Below, piece by piece: positions 32,754 to 41,785 of a stretch of DNA of 64,000 nt. Below the pieces are notes generated by a model, which did no database searches, had not been told where the DNA came from, and saw only the letters and a list, made by a program, of their open reading frames with translations. Position numbers and translations under genes: made by a program. The stretch is from VGCC01 sp044375955 (lineage in GTDB: Bacteria > Actinomycetota > Actinomycetes > S36-B12). The first letter of the stretch is position 1; each line of letters starts with the position of its first letter. The stretch lies in assembly GCA_044375955.1 (NCBI GenBank), contig JBILLS010000001.1:62001-126000 (forward strand), read 5' to 3'.

Positions 32754-33647
32754 ATGCTGCCCCTGGTGCTCGTCGCCCTCGCCGGCTTCGCCGCGCAATT
32801 GGTCGACGGATCCCTGGGGATGGGCTACGGGCTGACCTCCTCCACCCTGCTCATCGCGATCGGACTCACCCCGGCACTGGCATCGGCCTCCGTTCACCTC
32901 GCCGAGATCGGCACGTCTGCGGTGAGCGGGTTCTCCCACGCGAAGCTCGGCAACGTCGACAAGAAGGTGCTATCCCGCATCGCGATACCCGGCGGTATCG
33001 GTGCCTTCCTCGGCGCGACTGTGCTCGCCGGGCTCAGCACCCAGGCTGCGCGTCCGTGGGCGAGCGCACTCCTGTTCGTCCTCGGGTGGTACGTCTTCAT
33101 CCGGTTCCTCATCAATCGCACGGTGCAGCTGCGGAAGGGACGCCCCGGACGCCGCCTGCTTATACCCCTCGGTCTCGTCGGTGGATTCGTCGATGCCACA
33201 GGTGGTGGCGGGTGGGGGCCCGTCACCACACCCGCGCTGCTCGCCACAGGACGAATGGCACCGGCACGTGTCGTCGGCACCATGAATGCGGCCGAGTTCA
33301 TCGTCGCGGTGAGTGCGAGTGCCGGCTTCATCGTCGGCCTCGGCTGGGCGGCCATCAACCTCGAGGTGCTGCTCCCGCTGCTCATCGGCGGGGTCTTAGC
33401 GGCCCCGATCGCGGCGTGGGTCGCGCATCGTCTCCCCATGCGCATCATGGGTGTCGCTGTCGGCGGCATGATCATCTTCACGAACTCCATCACGCTCACA
33501 AGCGCCTTCGAAGTCCCGACCCCGACACGCATCGCGATCATCGTGGGCGTCGTGGTGCTGTGGCTCGGCTCAGTCGTCGCCGTGACCGTTCAGCACCGCA
33601 GATCCGTCGCCACCGGTCAAGGTGCGCACGACTACATTCGTCAATAA
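32754..33647 (+). CDS. TauE/SafE-family membrane exporter (sulfite/organosulfonate type)
   Basis: A 297-residue integral membrane protein with about eight helices. Both TauE repeats are visible: the first starts FAAQLVDGSLGMGYG, the second GLVGGFVDATGGGGWGPV, a family hallmark. The family exports sulfite, sulfoacetate or related anions. I chose the ATG at 32754, which begins the first helix. The gene is divergent from hrcA, and its last 78 bases overlap the convergent hemW. Confidence 0.87.
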   Translation: MLPLVLVALAGFAAQLVDGSLGMGYGLTSSTLLIAIGLTPALASASVHLAEIGTSAVSGFSHAKLGNVDKKVLSRIAIPGGIGAFLGATVLAGLSTQAARPWASALLFVLGWYVFIRFLINRTVQLRKGRPGRRLLIPLGLVGGFVDATGGGGWGPVTTPALLATGRMAPARVVGTMNAAEFIVAVSASAGFIVGLGWAAINLEVLLPLLIGGVLAAPIAAWVAHRLPMRIMGVAVGGMIIFTNSITLTSAFEVPTPTRIAIIVGVVVLWLGSVVAVTVQHRRSVATGQGAHDYIRQ

Positions 33648-34730
33648 CCGTCCGCGCCGGGTGAGAACTGCGCGACCCCGGGAGAAAGCATCCGCTTCAA
33701 GCAGGCCATCACGGACCAACGCCTCGACATTCTCAACGTCGTCGTCGAGAGCTACACCCTCACGGGTGCGCACTCCCAGCATCAGCATCTCCGTTGAACG
33801 TTGTTCAGAGGTGAGAATCTCACCGCCCTCGCGTGGACTACGTCCCTCCGTGACGGCCGCGGCATAGCGAGCCGGGTGCTTGATGTTCCACCAGCGCTCA
33901 CCGCGCACGTGACTGTGTGCCCCCGGGCCCACACCCCACCACTCCGAATTCCGCCAGTAGCCGATGTTGTGTCGACATTCCGATCCGGGCCGGGCCCAAT
34001 TGGACACCTCGTACCAGGGCATTCCCGCGTCCATCAGTGTGTCGTCGATGATCTCGTACCGATCGGCGCAGACGTCGTCATCGGGGGCGGGCAGCTCACC
34101 CCGAGCAACGCGGCGACCCAGTGCTGTTCCCTCCTCCACGATGAGCGCGTATGCCGAGACATGGTCGACATCGGCTACCAGCACCTCCTCCAGCGACGCG
34201 CGCAGGTCGAGGTCGGTCTCACCCGGAGTGCCGTAGATCAGATCGATGTTGATGTGCTCGAATCCGGCCCCGCGGGCCCACTCGGCGGCACGACGGGCGG
34301 AGCCAGGGGTGTGGGTTCGATCCAGGACGGACAGCACATGGGGCGCAGCGCTCTGCATTCCGAAGGAGATGCGGGTGAACCCGCCTTCGCGCAACTGCTC
34401 GAGCATGGTGGGATCGACCGAGTCCGGATTGGCCTCCGTGGTGATCTCCGCATCCGGGGCGACGCTGAATCTCTCGCGGATCGTCTCGAGGATCCCGACG
34501 AGTGCCTCCGAACCCAGAAGGGTCGGTGTTCCACCACCGACGAAGACCGTGGACACCTCACGCCGACCGAGTGACTGCGCGGCCTGCACGACCTCCGCGG
34601 AAAGGTGGTGATGAAATCCCGCTCGATCCACCCCGGGCCCGAGTTCCTGCGCCGTGTAGGTGTTGAAATCGCAGTACCCGCACCTGCTCGCGCAGAAGGG
34701 GACGTGCACGTAGAGCCCCAGTGGCGTCAT
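33570..34730 (-). CDS. hemW: Heme chaperone HemW / coproporphyrinogen III oxidase-like radical SAM protein
   Basis: A 386-residue radical SAM protein. The cluster cysteines are C13, C17 and C20 in PFCASRCGYCDF (CxxxCxxC). VFVGGGTPTLL, TTEANPDS and RISFGMQSA follow as in HemN/HemW. Proteins with this motif and no HemN N-terminal extension are usually HemW heme chaperones. The C-terminal winged-helix-like part is present. It ends inside the convergent TauE/SafE gene and starts four bases from lepA. Confidence 0.9.
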   Translation of the reverse strand: MTPLGLYVHVPFCASRCGYCDFNTYTAQELGPGVDRAGFHHHLSAEVVQAAQSLGRREVSTVFVGGGTPTLLGSEALVGILETIRERFSVAPDAEITTEANPDSVDPTMLEQLREGGFTRISFGMQSAAPHVLSVLDRTHTPGSARRAAEWARGAGFEHINIDLIYGTPGETDLDLRASLEEVLVADVDHVSAYALIVEEGTALGRRVARGELPAPDDDVCADRYEIIDDTLMDAGMPWYEVSNWARPGSECRHNIGYWRNSEWWGVGPGAHSHVRGERWWNIKHPARYAAAVTEGRSPREGGEILTSEQRSTEMLMLGVRTREGVALDDDVENVEALVRDGLLEADAFSRGRAVLTRRGRLLTNVVVRTLTGGDGSAVLNGHGDD

Positions 34731-34734
34731 GCGC

Positions 34735-36606
34735 CTACTTCTTCACCTCGGTGGTGGACAGGGCTGCGATGAAGGCCTCCTGGGGGACTTCGACCTTGCC
34801 CACCATCTTCATGCGCTTCTTGCCCTCCTTCTGCTTCTCGAGGAGCTTGCGCTTGCGGGTGATGTCACCGCCGTAGCACTTGGCGAGGACGTCCTTACGC
34901 ATGGCACGGATGGTTTCGCGCGTGATGACGCGGGATCCGATGGCCGCCTGGATAGGTACCTCGAACTGCTGGCGGGGGATGAGCTCCTTGAGTTTCGCGG
35001 TCATCATCTGGCCGTAGGCCATGGCTTTCTCGCGGTGCACGATCGCGCTGAAGGCATCCACCGGGTCCCCGTGCAACAGGATGTCGACCTTCACGAGGTC
35101 CGCGTCCTGCTCACCGGTCAACTCGTAGTCCAGGGAGGCATAGCCGCGGGTCCGGGACTTGAGTTGATCGAAGAAGTCGAAGACGATTTCGGCTAGGGGA
35201 AGCGTGTAGCGCAACTCGACGCGGTCCTCGGAGAGGTAGTCCATTCCCAGGAGGGTTCCGCGGCGCTGCTGACAAAGTTCCATCACGGTGCCGACGAACT
35301 CACTGGGCAGGATGATCGTCGCCTTCACGATGGGCTCGAAGATCTTGGCGACCTTCTGATTGGGGAATTCACTGGGATTCGTCACAACGAGTTCCTGCCC
35401 GTCGTCCCGCATGACCCGGTAGATGACGTTGGGTGCCGTGGAGATCAGGTCCAGGTTGTGCTCGCGCTCGAGCCGTTCGCGAACGATCTCCATGTGCAGG
35501 AGACCCAGGAAGCCGCAGCGGAATCCGAAGCCCAGTGCAAGTGACGTCTCCGGTTCGTAGACCAGGGCCGCGTCGTTGAGCTTGAGTTTGTCGAGTGCGT
35601 CGCGAAGTTCCGGGTAATCCGACCCGTCGATCGGATAGAGCCCGGAGAACACCATCGGCTTCGGGTCCTGATAGCCGCCCAGGGCTTCGGTGGCACCGCG
35701 CTGCGCGGCGGTGACCGTGTCGCCGACCCGGGACTGTCGCACGTCCTTCACACCGGTGATCAAATAGCCGACCTCGCCGACACCCAGCCCTTCCGCGGGC
35801 TTCGGCTCGGGGGAGATCACACCGACCTCAAGTAGCTCGTGGACCGCGCCCGTGGACATCATCGTGATCCGCTCACGACTTGCGATCCGACCGTCGACCA
35901 CACGGACGTACGTCACGACACCTCTATATGTGTCGTAGACGGAATCGAAGATCAGCGCACGCGCGGGACCATCAGCGTTGCCGACCGGTGGTGGAATGAG
36001 CTCGACGATCTCTTCGAGCAGGGCGTGCACTCCCTCACCCGTCTTCGCCGACACTCGGAGCACATCGGTGGGTGCACATCCGATGATGTGGGCGAGTTCC
36101 GCCGCGTACTTCTCCGGCTGGGCCGCCGGCAGGTCGATCTTGTTGAGCACCGGGATGATCGTGAGGTCGTTCTCCAGGGCCAGGTAGAGGTTGGCCAGAG
36201 TCTGTGCCTCGATGCCCTGCGCGGCATCCACCAGGAGGACCGCCCCTTCGCACGCCGCGAGGGAACGCGACACCTCGTAGGTGAAGTCGACGTGACCCGG
36301 CGTGTCGATGAGGTTCAGCACGTAGGAGACACCGTCGTCGGCCCGGTAGGGCAGGCGGACGGCCTGGGACTTGATCGTGATGCCGCGCTCACGCTCGATG
36401 TCCATCCGGTCCAGGTACTGGGCGCGCATGCTGCGGTCGTCGACCACGCCGGTGGCCTGCAGCATCCGATCGGCCAGGGTGGACTTGCCGTGATCGATAT
36501 GGGCGATGATGCAGAAGTTCCGGATCACCGAGGGATCGGTGGCACCAGGTTGTGGGGCAGCCACGGGACCTTCCACGCTCGGGGATGGCCCGATTTGGGC
36601 CGTCAC
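34735..36606 (-). CDS. lepA: Elongation factor 4 (LepA) GTPase
   Basis: A 623-residue translational GTPase that acts on stalled or back-translocated ribosomes. G1 is AHIDHGKST (35-43), followed by RERGITIKSQAVRL, DTPGHVDF and NKIDLP. The LepA-specific C-terminal domain near residues 510-610 has YGGDITRKRKLLEKQKEGKKRMK, the family signature. I chose the GTG at 36606 (MTAQIGPSPS), because the open frame further upstream runs into the divergent rpsT gene. Mycobacterial LepA has a comparable N-terminal extension. Confidence 0.92.
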   Translation of the reverse strand: MTAQIGPSPSVEGPVAAPQPGATDPSVIRNFCIIAHIDHGKSTLADRMLQATGVVDDRSMRAQYLDRMDIERERGITIKSQAVRLPYRADDGVSYVLNLIDTPGHVDFTYEVSRSLAACEGAVLLVDAAQGIEAQTLANLYLALENDLTIIPVLNKIDLPAAQPEKYAAELAHIIGCAPTDVLRVSAKTGEGVHALLEEIVELIPPPVGNADGPARALIFDSVYDTYRGVVTYVRVVDGRIASRERITMMSTGAVHELLEVGVISPEPKPAEGLGVGEVGYLITGVKDVRQSRVGDTVTAAQRGATEALGGYQDPKPMVFSGLYPIDGSDYPELRDALDKLKLNDAALVYEPETSLALGFGFRCGFLGLLHMEIVRERLEREHNLDLISTAPNVIYRVMRDDGQELVVTNPSEFPNQKVAKIFEPIVKATIILPSEFVGTVMELCQQRRGTLLGMDYLSEDRVELRYTLPLAEIVFDFFDQLKSRTRGYASLDYELTGEQDADLVKVDILLHGDPVDAFSAIVHREKAMAYGQMMTAKLKELIPRQQFEVPIQAAIGSRVITRETIRAMRKDVLAKCYGGDITRKRKLLEKQKEGKKRMKMVGKVEVPQEAFIAALSTTEVKK

Positions 36607-36670
36607 CAGCCTACGGGTAACCTTGGCGATCGCACTTCCCCGGGGACAGACAAGAGGACGGTCAGAGGAC

Positions 36671-36928
36671 ATGGCGAACATCAAGTCGCAGAAGAAGCGC
36701 ATCGGCACCAACGAGAAGGCACGCCTGCGCAACAAGTCCGTCAAGTCGTCCCTGAAGACGTCCGTGCGCAAGTTCCACGAGGCTGCGGCCGCCGGATCAC
36801 CCGATGCCGCGAAGCTCGCCACTGCGGCTGGCCGTGAGTTGGACAAGGCCGTGAGCAAGGGTGTCATCCACAAGAATCAGGCGGCGAACCGCAAGTCCGC
36901 CATCGCCAAGCGCGCGGCGTCCCTCTAG
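36671..36928 (+). CDS. rpsT: 30S ribosomal protein S20
   Basis: An 85-residue, Lys/Arg-rich all-helical protein that binds 16S rRNA. The start MANIKSQKKRIGTNEKARLRNKS and the C-terminal GVIHKNQAANRKSAIAKRAASL match bS20 throughout. A good ribosome-binding site (AGAGGAC) precedes the ATG. It is divergent from lepA and convergent with holA, whose 3' end overlaps by four bases. This is the usual rpsT-holA neighbourhood. Confidence 0.97.
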   Translation: MANIKSQKKRIGTNEKARLRNKSVKSSLKTSVRKFHEAAAAGSPDAAKLATAAGRELDKAVSKGVIHKNQAANRKSAIAKRAASL

Positions 36929-37905
36929 TTCGCGCGGGCACTCACCCGCGTCACGAGCATCTCCAGTTCGAACATCTTCCGCTCGTCGTCGAGGCTGGCT
37001 CCACCGAGTCCACCCTTGATCCACGCATCCGCATCCGCGAGGGAAACGATCGCCGCGGCGAGCCTGCGCTGGTCCCCGCTCCACCGCGACCATTGACGAC
37101 GCACATCCTTGACCTGCCACGGCGGTATGCCGAGCTGCTGCGCGACATCGGCCTCCGACAGCCCCTGCTGCAATCCACTGAAGGCGACGATCGTGCGCAA
37201 GCCCCTCGACAGCGCGGCAACCGTCATGACACCAGTGCTCCCGATCCCCACGTTGTTGAGGGAGTGCCGCAGTGACGTCAACGCCTTCACCGCATCCCGA
37301 TCCCACACATGACCGGAGATCTGCCAGCCCGCGACATCGGCGACTCCGGCGAAGTACTCCTGCACGTTCTCGATCGTGATGGGATCCTCGACGACGTCGT
37401 CGAGGAGTTGATCGAGGCCCGCGAGCAACATGGGGAGGTTGTGACCGACTGCGAGGTAGTAGGCAGCAAGAGCATCGGAGGTCATGCGGCGCTTGCGCGC
37501 GGTAACCTCCGCTGACAGCAGTTCCAGCGTGGCCTTGCCCTTCTTGATGGCCTTGCATTCGATGACATCGGCTCCCGCCTTCTTGAGTGCATCGACGAGG
37601 CGTTTACCCCCGACACCACCGGCATGGATGCAGACCCACCGCACATGGTCGGGGGGATCGACGATCTGGGCGAGGAATTCCTCCGCGCCCGCATCGTCGG
37701 GTGATTCGAGCCCGGTGACGATGACCACCACGTCGGAGCCGAACAGGGTGGGTTCGCACGCTGCACGTAGGTCCGCGGCAGCTCCTTCGGTGTTGAGCTC
37801 CACGATGGAGCGATCGTCGGTATCGAGTGCGGCGAGCACACGGGATCGTGCTTGGTCGCGCAACACCTGCTCGGGGCCGATGATCAGCGTGATGGGCGCA
37901 CTCAT
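36925..37905 (-). CDS. holA: DNA polymerase III subunit delta
   Basis: A 326-residue clamp-loader subunit that opens the beta clamp. The N-terminal domain has ITLIIGPEQVLRDQARSRVLAAL and a central VVIVTGLESPDD, typical of the AAA+-like delta fold without a Walker A. The end SLADADAWIKGGLGGASLDDERKMFELEMLVTRVS is the conserved C-terminal helix bundle. It overlaps comEC upstream by ATGA, the usual order comEA-comEC-holA-rpsT. Confidence 0.92.
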   Translation of the reverse strand: MSAPITLIIGPEQVLRDQARSRVLAALDTDDRSIVELNTEGAAADLRAACEPTLFGSDVVVIVTGLESPDDAGAEEFLAQIVDPPDHVRWVCIHAGGVGGKRLVDALKKAGADVIECKAIKKGKATLELLSAEVTARKRRMTSDALAAYYLAVGHNLPMLLAGLDQLLDDVVEDPITIENVQEYFAGVADVAGWQISGHVWDRDAVKALTSLRHSLNNVGIGSTGVMTVAALSRGLRTIVAFSGLQQGLSEADVAQQLGIPPWQVKDVRRQWSRWSGDQRRLAAAIVSLADADAWIKGGLGGASLDDERKMFELEMLVTRVSARAN

Positions 37906-40235
37906 GAGGGACCCAGCATGACAGAGCGTGCCGTCTGGATCCGGAGCCCGCTGTCGGCGCGGGCGAGAGAGACAGCACCCTGGAGATCGGTCCGAAGGAT
38001 CATCGCCCCCGCCTCACGCCAGGCCTCCAGGGTCTCCTCGGCAGGGTGCCCGTATTCGTTGTCGATTCCGACGCTCACGAGTGCAACCTCGGCACGGGCC
38101 CACCGAGGGAGATCCGGGTCCTGGAATCGGGACCCGTGATGCGGGACCTTGGCGACGACGACGTCGATGGCGGGAATCCGCGCCATGATCGCTTCTTGCG
38201 CCTCGGGCTCGATATCGCCGGTCAGCAGAACCGAGATCCCACTGACATCTCCGAGAAGCACCACGCTGGCGTTGTTGGCGATCGAACCGGCGGAGATCGG
38301 GTGGGCGGGCCAGATCACGTCGAGGCGGGAACCACCGAAGGTGATGCGGTCCCCGGCACGAATCGGCTGGATGGCCAGGCCGTGGGACTCCGCATCGACG
38401 GCGGCGAGGGCTGCGCGATCGGAGGGGTCCTGCACCGGTGTTGCCCACAGGGCGCCCACCTCACGGGTATCGAGAATGCGCGCAAGACCACCCACGTGGT
38501 CGGCGTGGAAATGGGTGAGAACCACCGCATCGATGCGCTCCACACCCAACTCATCGAGGCAGACGTCCATCTCAGCCCCGCGGGCACCGACGTCGACGAG
38601 GACGACCGGGCCCTGCTGATCGCGCAGAACTAACCCGTCACCCTGACCGACATCGCACATCACCATCGACCAGTTCGGCAGGTAGGCAGACCGCGCCGGA
38701 ATCCACCACAGGATCCCAGCGATGATCACGGGCGGTAGGACGTAGTACCACCGGGCGTGACCCACGACGAGGAGCCCGATCCCCGCGATCAGCACCACCG
38801 CGACGAGACCGTTCACGGTGGTGATCTCCGGGGATCGCGTGGTGGCGGCCCATTGCGCGACTCCGGCGATCCATGATCCCGGGATCGAGGTGACGTGTGC
38901 CGACAGCGTGGCAAGGGGAGGGAGGATCGGTCCGATCACCGCTGCGACCAGCCCACCGATGGTGACCAGGGGGACCACCGGCATCGCGAGCAGGTTCGCC
39001 GGTATCGCCACCAACCGCACATCGGCATCCATGAGAAGGAGAACCGGGGCGGTGGCGATTTGGGCCACGACAGTGACGGCGATCGCCCCGGCCAACGCCA
39101 TTGCAGCACGTTCACTACGCAGGAAGTTCTGCAGTCGCGGTTTGAGTCTCGAATAGATGGGTGGCACCGCGAGGATCAATGCGGCGGTTGCGGCAACAGA
39201 AAGCGTGAACCCCCAGGTGAGTGCGAGGAAGGGGGCGAGGATCACGATCACGACGAGTCCCGCACCCAGCACCGCAGGACCCGCGCGTCGACCACCGATC
39301 AGGAGCGCGATCACCGTGATCGAGCCCATGACTCCAGCCCGCACGACACTCGGCTCGGGGCGCACAAGCATCAGGTAGCCGGCAAGCACTCCCAGGGAGA
39401 CCGCGACGCGGAACCGCAATCCACGGCGTGCCAGTCCGGCGATCAGGAAGACGGCGCCGACGACGATGGCGACGTTGCCACCCGAGACGGCCATGAGATG
39501 TGCCAGGCCGGCCTCACGCATGTCGATGCGCGTCTGCTCGGGAAGTCGTGACTCATCACCGATCGCCAGACCGGCGATGATCCCTCCCGCCGCTGGTTGA
39601 ACTCCCGCGACCGCGGTCAGTAGTGCATCGCGCATCCGATTCGTGACGCGATCGACCCACCCGGGTTCCTGGATGAGTGTGGGGGCGGTATCGATCCGGA
39701 GGATCCCGATCGCACGCGTGCTTCCCGGAGTCGGATAAGCCTCGCCACGCACGTCGATCTGGGCTCCCGGTGGCGGGAGCGCGGCCGCGATCCCGGGGTC
39801 GGAGGTTTCGAGGATGACGGGGAGGTCGACGGCTACGGAACCTGCGGACCCTTGGATCCCCCGCGCACCCAGGAGGACCCGCCATCGTGCAGCCGGGGCC
39901 CACACGGGGCCATCGGAGGTGTCGACCCGCTCGACGGTCCCGTGGACACCGGCGGTGATGATGACGTCGTCGCGGAACACGCGCTCGACGTCGGGATCGG
40001 TCCAGGCCGCCACCTGCAGGGCTGCGGAGACCACCGCGGCCCCGGTCATGAGGCAGAGCACCCCGCACCACAGGGGAAGCGAGCGCAGCAGGAGGAGGGC
40101 TACGAGTCCGACGCCGGTGAGGACCAGCCCCACGGCCACGGCGGTTCCGGTGCGGGTACCCCCACCCATGCTCACGGTTACACCGACTGCCCCCCACGCC
40201 ACCAGACCGCAGAGGAGCAGTCGCGCGTCGATCAC
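37902..40235 (-). CDS. comEC: ComEC/Rec2 competence channel with metallo-beta-lactamase domain
   Basis: A 777-residue protein that forms the DNA translocation channel of natural competence. Two hydrophobic blocks (about residues 1-80 and 210-510, the latter starting AGLAHLMAVSGGNVAIV) carry the Competence domain. The C-terminal metallo-beta-lactamase domain (about 530-777) has the metal motif THFHADH at 574-580 and MVMCDVGQGDG before it. Whether the organism is transformable is unknown; in many Actinomycetota comEC is conserved without known pili. It overlaps comEA by ATGA. Confidence 0.92.
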   Translation of the reverse strand: MIDARLLLCGLVAWGAVGVTVSMGGGTRTGTAVAVGLVLTGVGLVALLLLRSLPLWCGVLCLMTGAAVVSAALQVAAWTDPDVERVFRDDVIITAGVHGTVERVDTSDGPVWAPAARWRVLLGARGIQGSAGSVAVDLPVILETSDPGIAAALPPPGAQIDVRGEAYPTPGSTRAIGILRIDTAPTLIQEPGWVDRVTNRMRDALLTAVAGVQPAAGGIIAGLAIGDESRLPEQTRIDMREAGLAHLMAVSGGNVAIVVGAVFLIAGLARRGLRFRVAVSLGVLAGYLMLVRPEPSVVRAGVMGSITVIALLIGGRRAGPAVLGAGLVVIVILAPFLALTWGFTLSVAATAALILAVPPIYSRLKPRLQNFLRSERAAMALAGAIAVTVVAQIATAPVLLLMDADVRLVAIPANLLAMPVVPLVTIGGLVAAVIGPILPPLATLSAHVTSIPGSWIAGVAQWAATTRSPEITTVNGLVAVVLIAGIGLLVVGHARWYYVLPPVIIAGILWWIPARSAYLPNWSMVMCDVGQGDGLVLRDQQGPVVLVDVGARGAEMDVCLDELGVERIDAVVLTHFHADHVGGLARILDTREVGALWATPVQDPSDRAALAAVDAESHGLAIQPIRAGDRITFGGSRLDVIWPAHPISAGSIANNASVVLLGDVSGISVLLTGDIEPEAQEAIMARIPAIDVVVAKVPHHGSRFQDPDLPRWARAEVALVSVGIDNEYGHPAEETLEAWREAGAMILRTDLQGAVSLARADSGLRIQTARSVMLGPS

Positions 40236-40876
40236 ACCCGCGCCACCCCACGCAACTGCTCGAGGACGGATGCACCGATGCCACTGACCTGACCCAGATC
40301 ATCGATCGAGGTGAAAGGTCCGTTCGTGGTGCGCCACTCCACGATCCGCGATGCGAGCACGGGTCCTACACCGGGGAGTTCCTCCAGTTCCGCGGCGGAT
40401 GCAGAGTTGATGTTGATCCCGCCATCCCCGGAGTCCACGCTGGCACCGACCTGGATCTGTTCACCGTCGACGAGGACTCGGGCAAGGTTCACGCTGTCCA
40501 GATCGCGCGGCTTCACCGCACCACCGGCTGCCTCGATCGCATCCGCGACCCGTGAGCCCGCCGGGAGTCGGATCAATCCCGGCTCGGTGACACGCCCAGC
40601 GACGTGCACCACCACATCCGCGACCGGTGCGGCGCTCGCCGCCACGACCGGCACCTCGATCGATTCGGGTTGGCCCGGACTACGCAGCCACCACCAGGCG
40701 ACGACGACCATCAACACCCCGACGATCGCGATCAGCGCGCGGATGCTGCGTCGATCCCACCGCAGGAAGAACGTGCTTCTCCAGGAGGTTTCGGGTTCAT
40801 CACGTAGGAGACGTGTCGCAGGTTGCGGCTGCGCAGAGTTCAATGCTGTGCGCAGGCGGTCGGTCTGTGTGGTCAT
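40232..40876 (-). CDS. comEA: ComEA-like DNA-binding competence protein
   Basis: A 214-residue protein with one membrane anchor (about 45-63), an SLBB/wing segment (88-143, VVVHVAGRVTEPGLIRLPAGSRV) and a C-terminal helix-hairpin-helix pair (154-214, ININSASAAELEELPGVGPVLASRIVEWR and IGASVLEQLRGV). It is expected to bind double-stranded DNA outside the membrane and pass it to ComEC. I chose the ATG at 40876 because the frame upstream is low-complexity Arg-rich sequence opposite the DegV gene. Confidence 0.93.
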   Translation of the reverse strand: MTTQTDRLRTALNSAQPQPATRLLRDEPETSWRSTFFLRWDRRSIRALIAIVGVLMVVVAWWWLRSPGQPESIEVPVVAASAAPVADVVVHVAGRVTEPGLIRLPAGSRVADAIEAAGGAVKPRDLDSVNLARVLVDGEQIQVGASVDSGDGGININSASAAELEELPGVGPVLASRIVEWRTTNGPFTSIDDLGQVSGIGASVLEQLRGVARV

Positions 40877-40938
40877 GCGAAACGGTAGGCACCGATCGAT
40901 CGGCTCGACCAGACCCACCCGGGCCTTGTGGACAACGA

Positions 40939-41766
40939 TCAGTGGATGACGACGGCCACCATTCCCGGACCGGTGTGGGCGCCGATCACACCGCCCACGG
41001 GGCATTCGACGATCTGCGCGTTCGGGAGCTTCGAGCGCAGGGACTCCGCGAGTGACTGCGCGCGCTCGGGGGCACCGATGTGCTGGACCGCGATGCACGC
41101 CTCCGGTTCCGTGACAGTTTCGAGTGCACGCTCCTCGAGTCTCTGCACGGCACGCGCATCGGTGCGCACCTTCTCGACTGCCTCCACACGCCCGTCGACG
41201 AGAGTGAGGATCGGCTTGACCTGGAGTGCTGCCCCCAGCCGGGCGGAGAGGTTCCCCACCCGACCACCACGGCGCAGGTACTCGAGGGTGTGCACGGAGA
41301 AATAGGTATGCACCCGAGCACTGGCCACCGCCTCGGCGATCTCCTCGGGGGAGCCCCCGGAATCCCGACAGCGGGCCGCGGCGACGACCTTCCAGCCCAG
41401 ACCCATGCCGATCTGCTGGGAGTCGAGGACTGTCACGGGCACCGAGGCCGCCTGCGCGGCCAGGCATGCCGACTCCCAGGTGCCGGAGAGCGCAGCAGAC
41501 AGGGTCACGACGACGACATGATCGAAACCGGCTGCACCAGCGGAGTCGAACACGTCGGTAAAGCGCTGCGGTGAGGGGCGTGAGGTGCTTACCGGTTCCA
41601 TCGCGACCAGCGCATCGACCACATCGCGGGCCTGGGAGATATCCGTCTCATCGAAACTGCGTCCGTTGATGATGACCTGCACGGGGACCACCGTGACACC
41701 GAGTTCGGTGGCCCACCCCTCGGGGAGGTAGGACGTGCTGTCGGTGACCAACAGCGTGCGCGACAT
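40939..41766 (-). CDS. DegV-family fatty-acid-binding protein
   Basis: A 275-residue DegV protein, in Gram-positive bacteria a carrier for fatty acids feeding the FakAB kinase. The start MSRTLLVTDSTSYLP, SRPSPQRF, VTLSAALSGTW and YLRRGGRVGN are family hallmarks. The ATG at 41766 lies 19 bases after leuS and the stop 62 bases before comEA, all on the same strand. No FakA kinase is in the window. Confidence 0.9.
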   Translation of the reverse strand: MSRTLLVTDSTSYLPEGWATELGVTVVPVQVIINGRSFDETDISQARDVVDALVAMEPVSTSRPSPQRFTDVFDSAGAAGFDHVVVVTLSAALSGTWESACLAAQAASVPVTVLDSQQIGMGLGWKVVAAARCRDSGGSPEEIAEAVASARVHTYFSVHTLEYLRRGGRVGNLSARLGAALQVKPILTLVDGRVEAVEKVRTDARAVQRLEERALETVTEPEACIAVQHIGAPERAQSLAESLRSKLPNAQIVECPVGGVIGAHTGPGMVAVVIH

Positions 41767-41785
41767 TTCGGCAGCGTACTGCGGA

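Noticed and set aside
35839..36837. A 332-codon plus-strand frame opposite lepA
   Set aside because: Shadow of a conserved GTPase; no start signal and no family resemblance.
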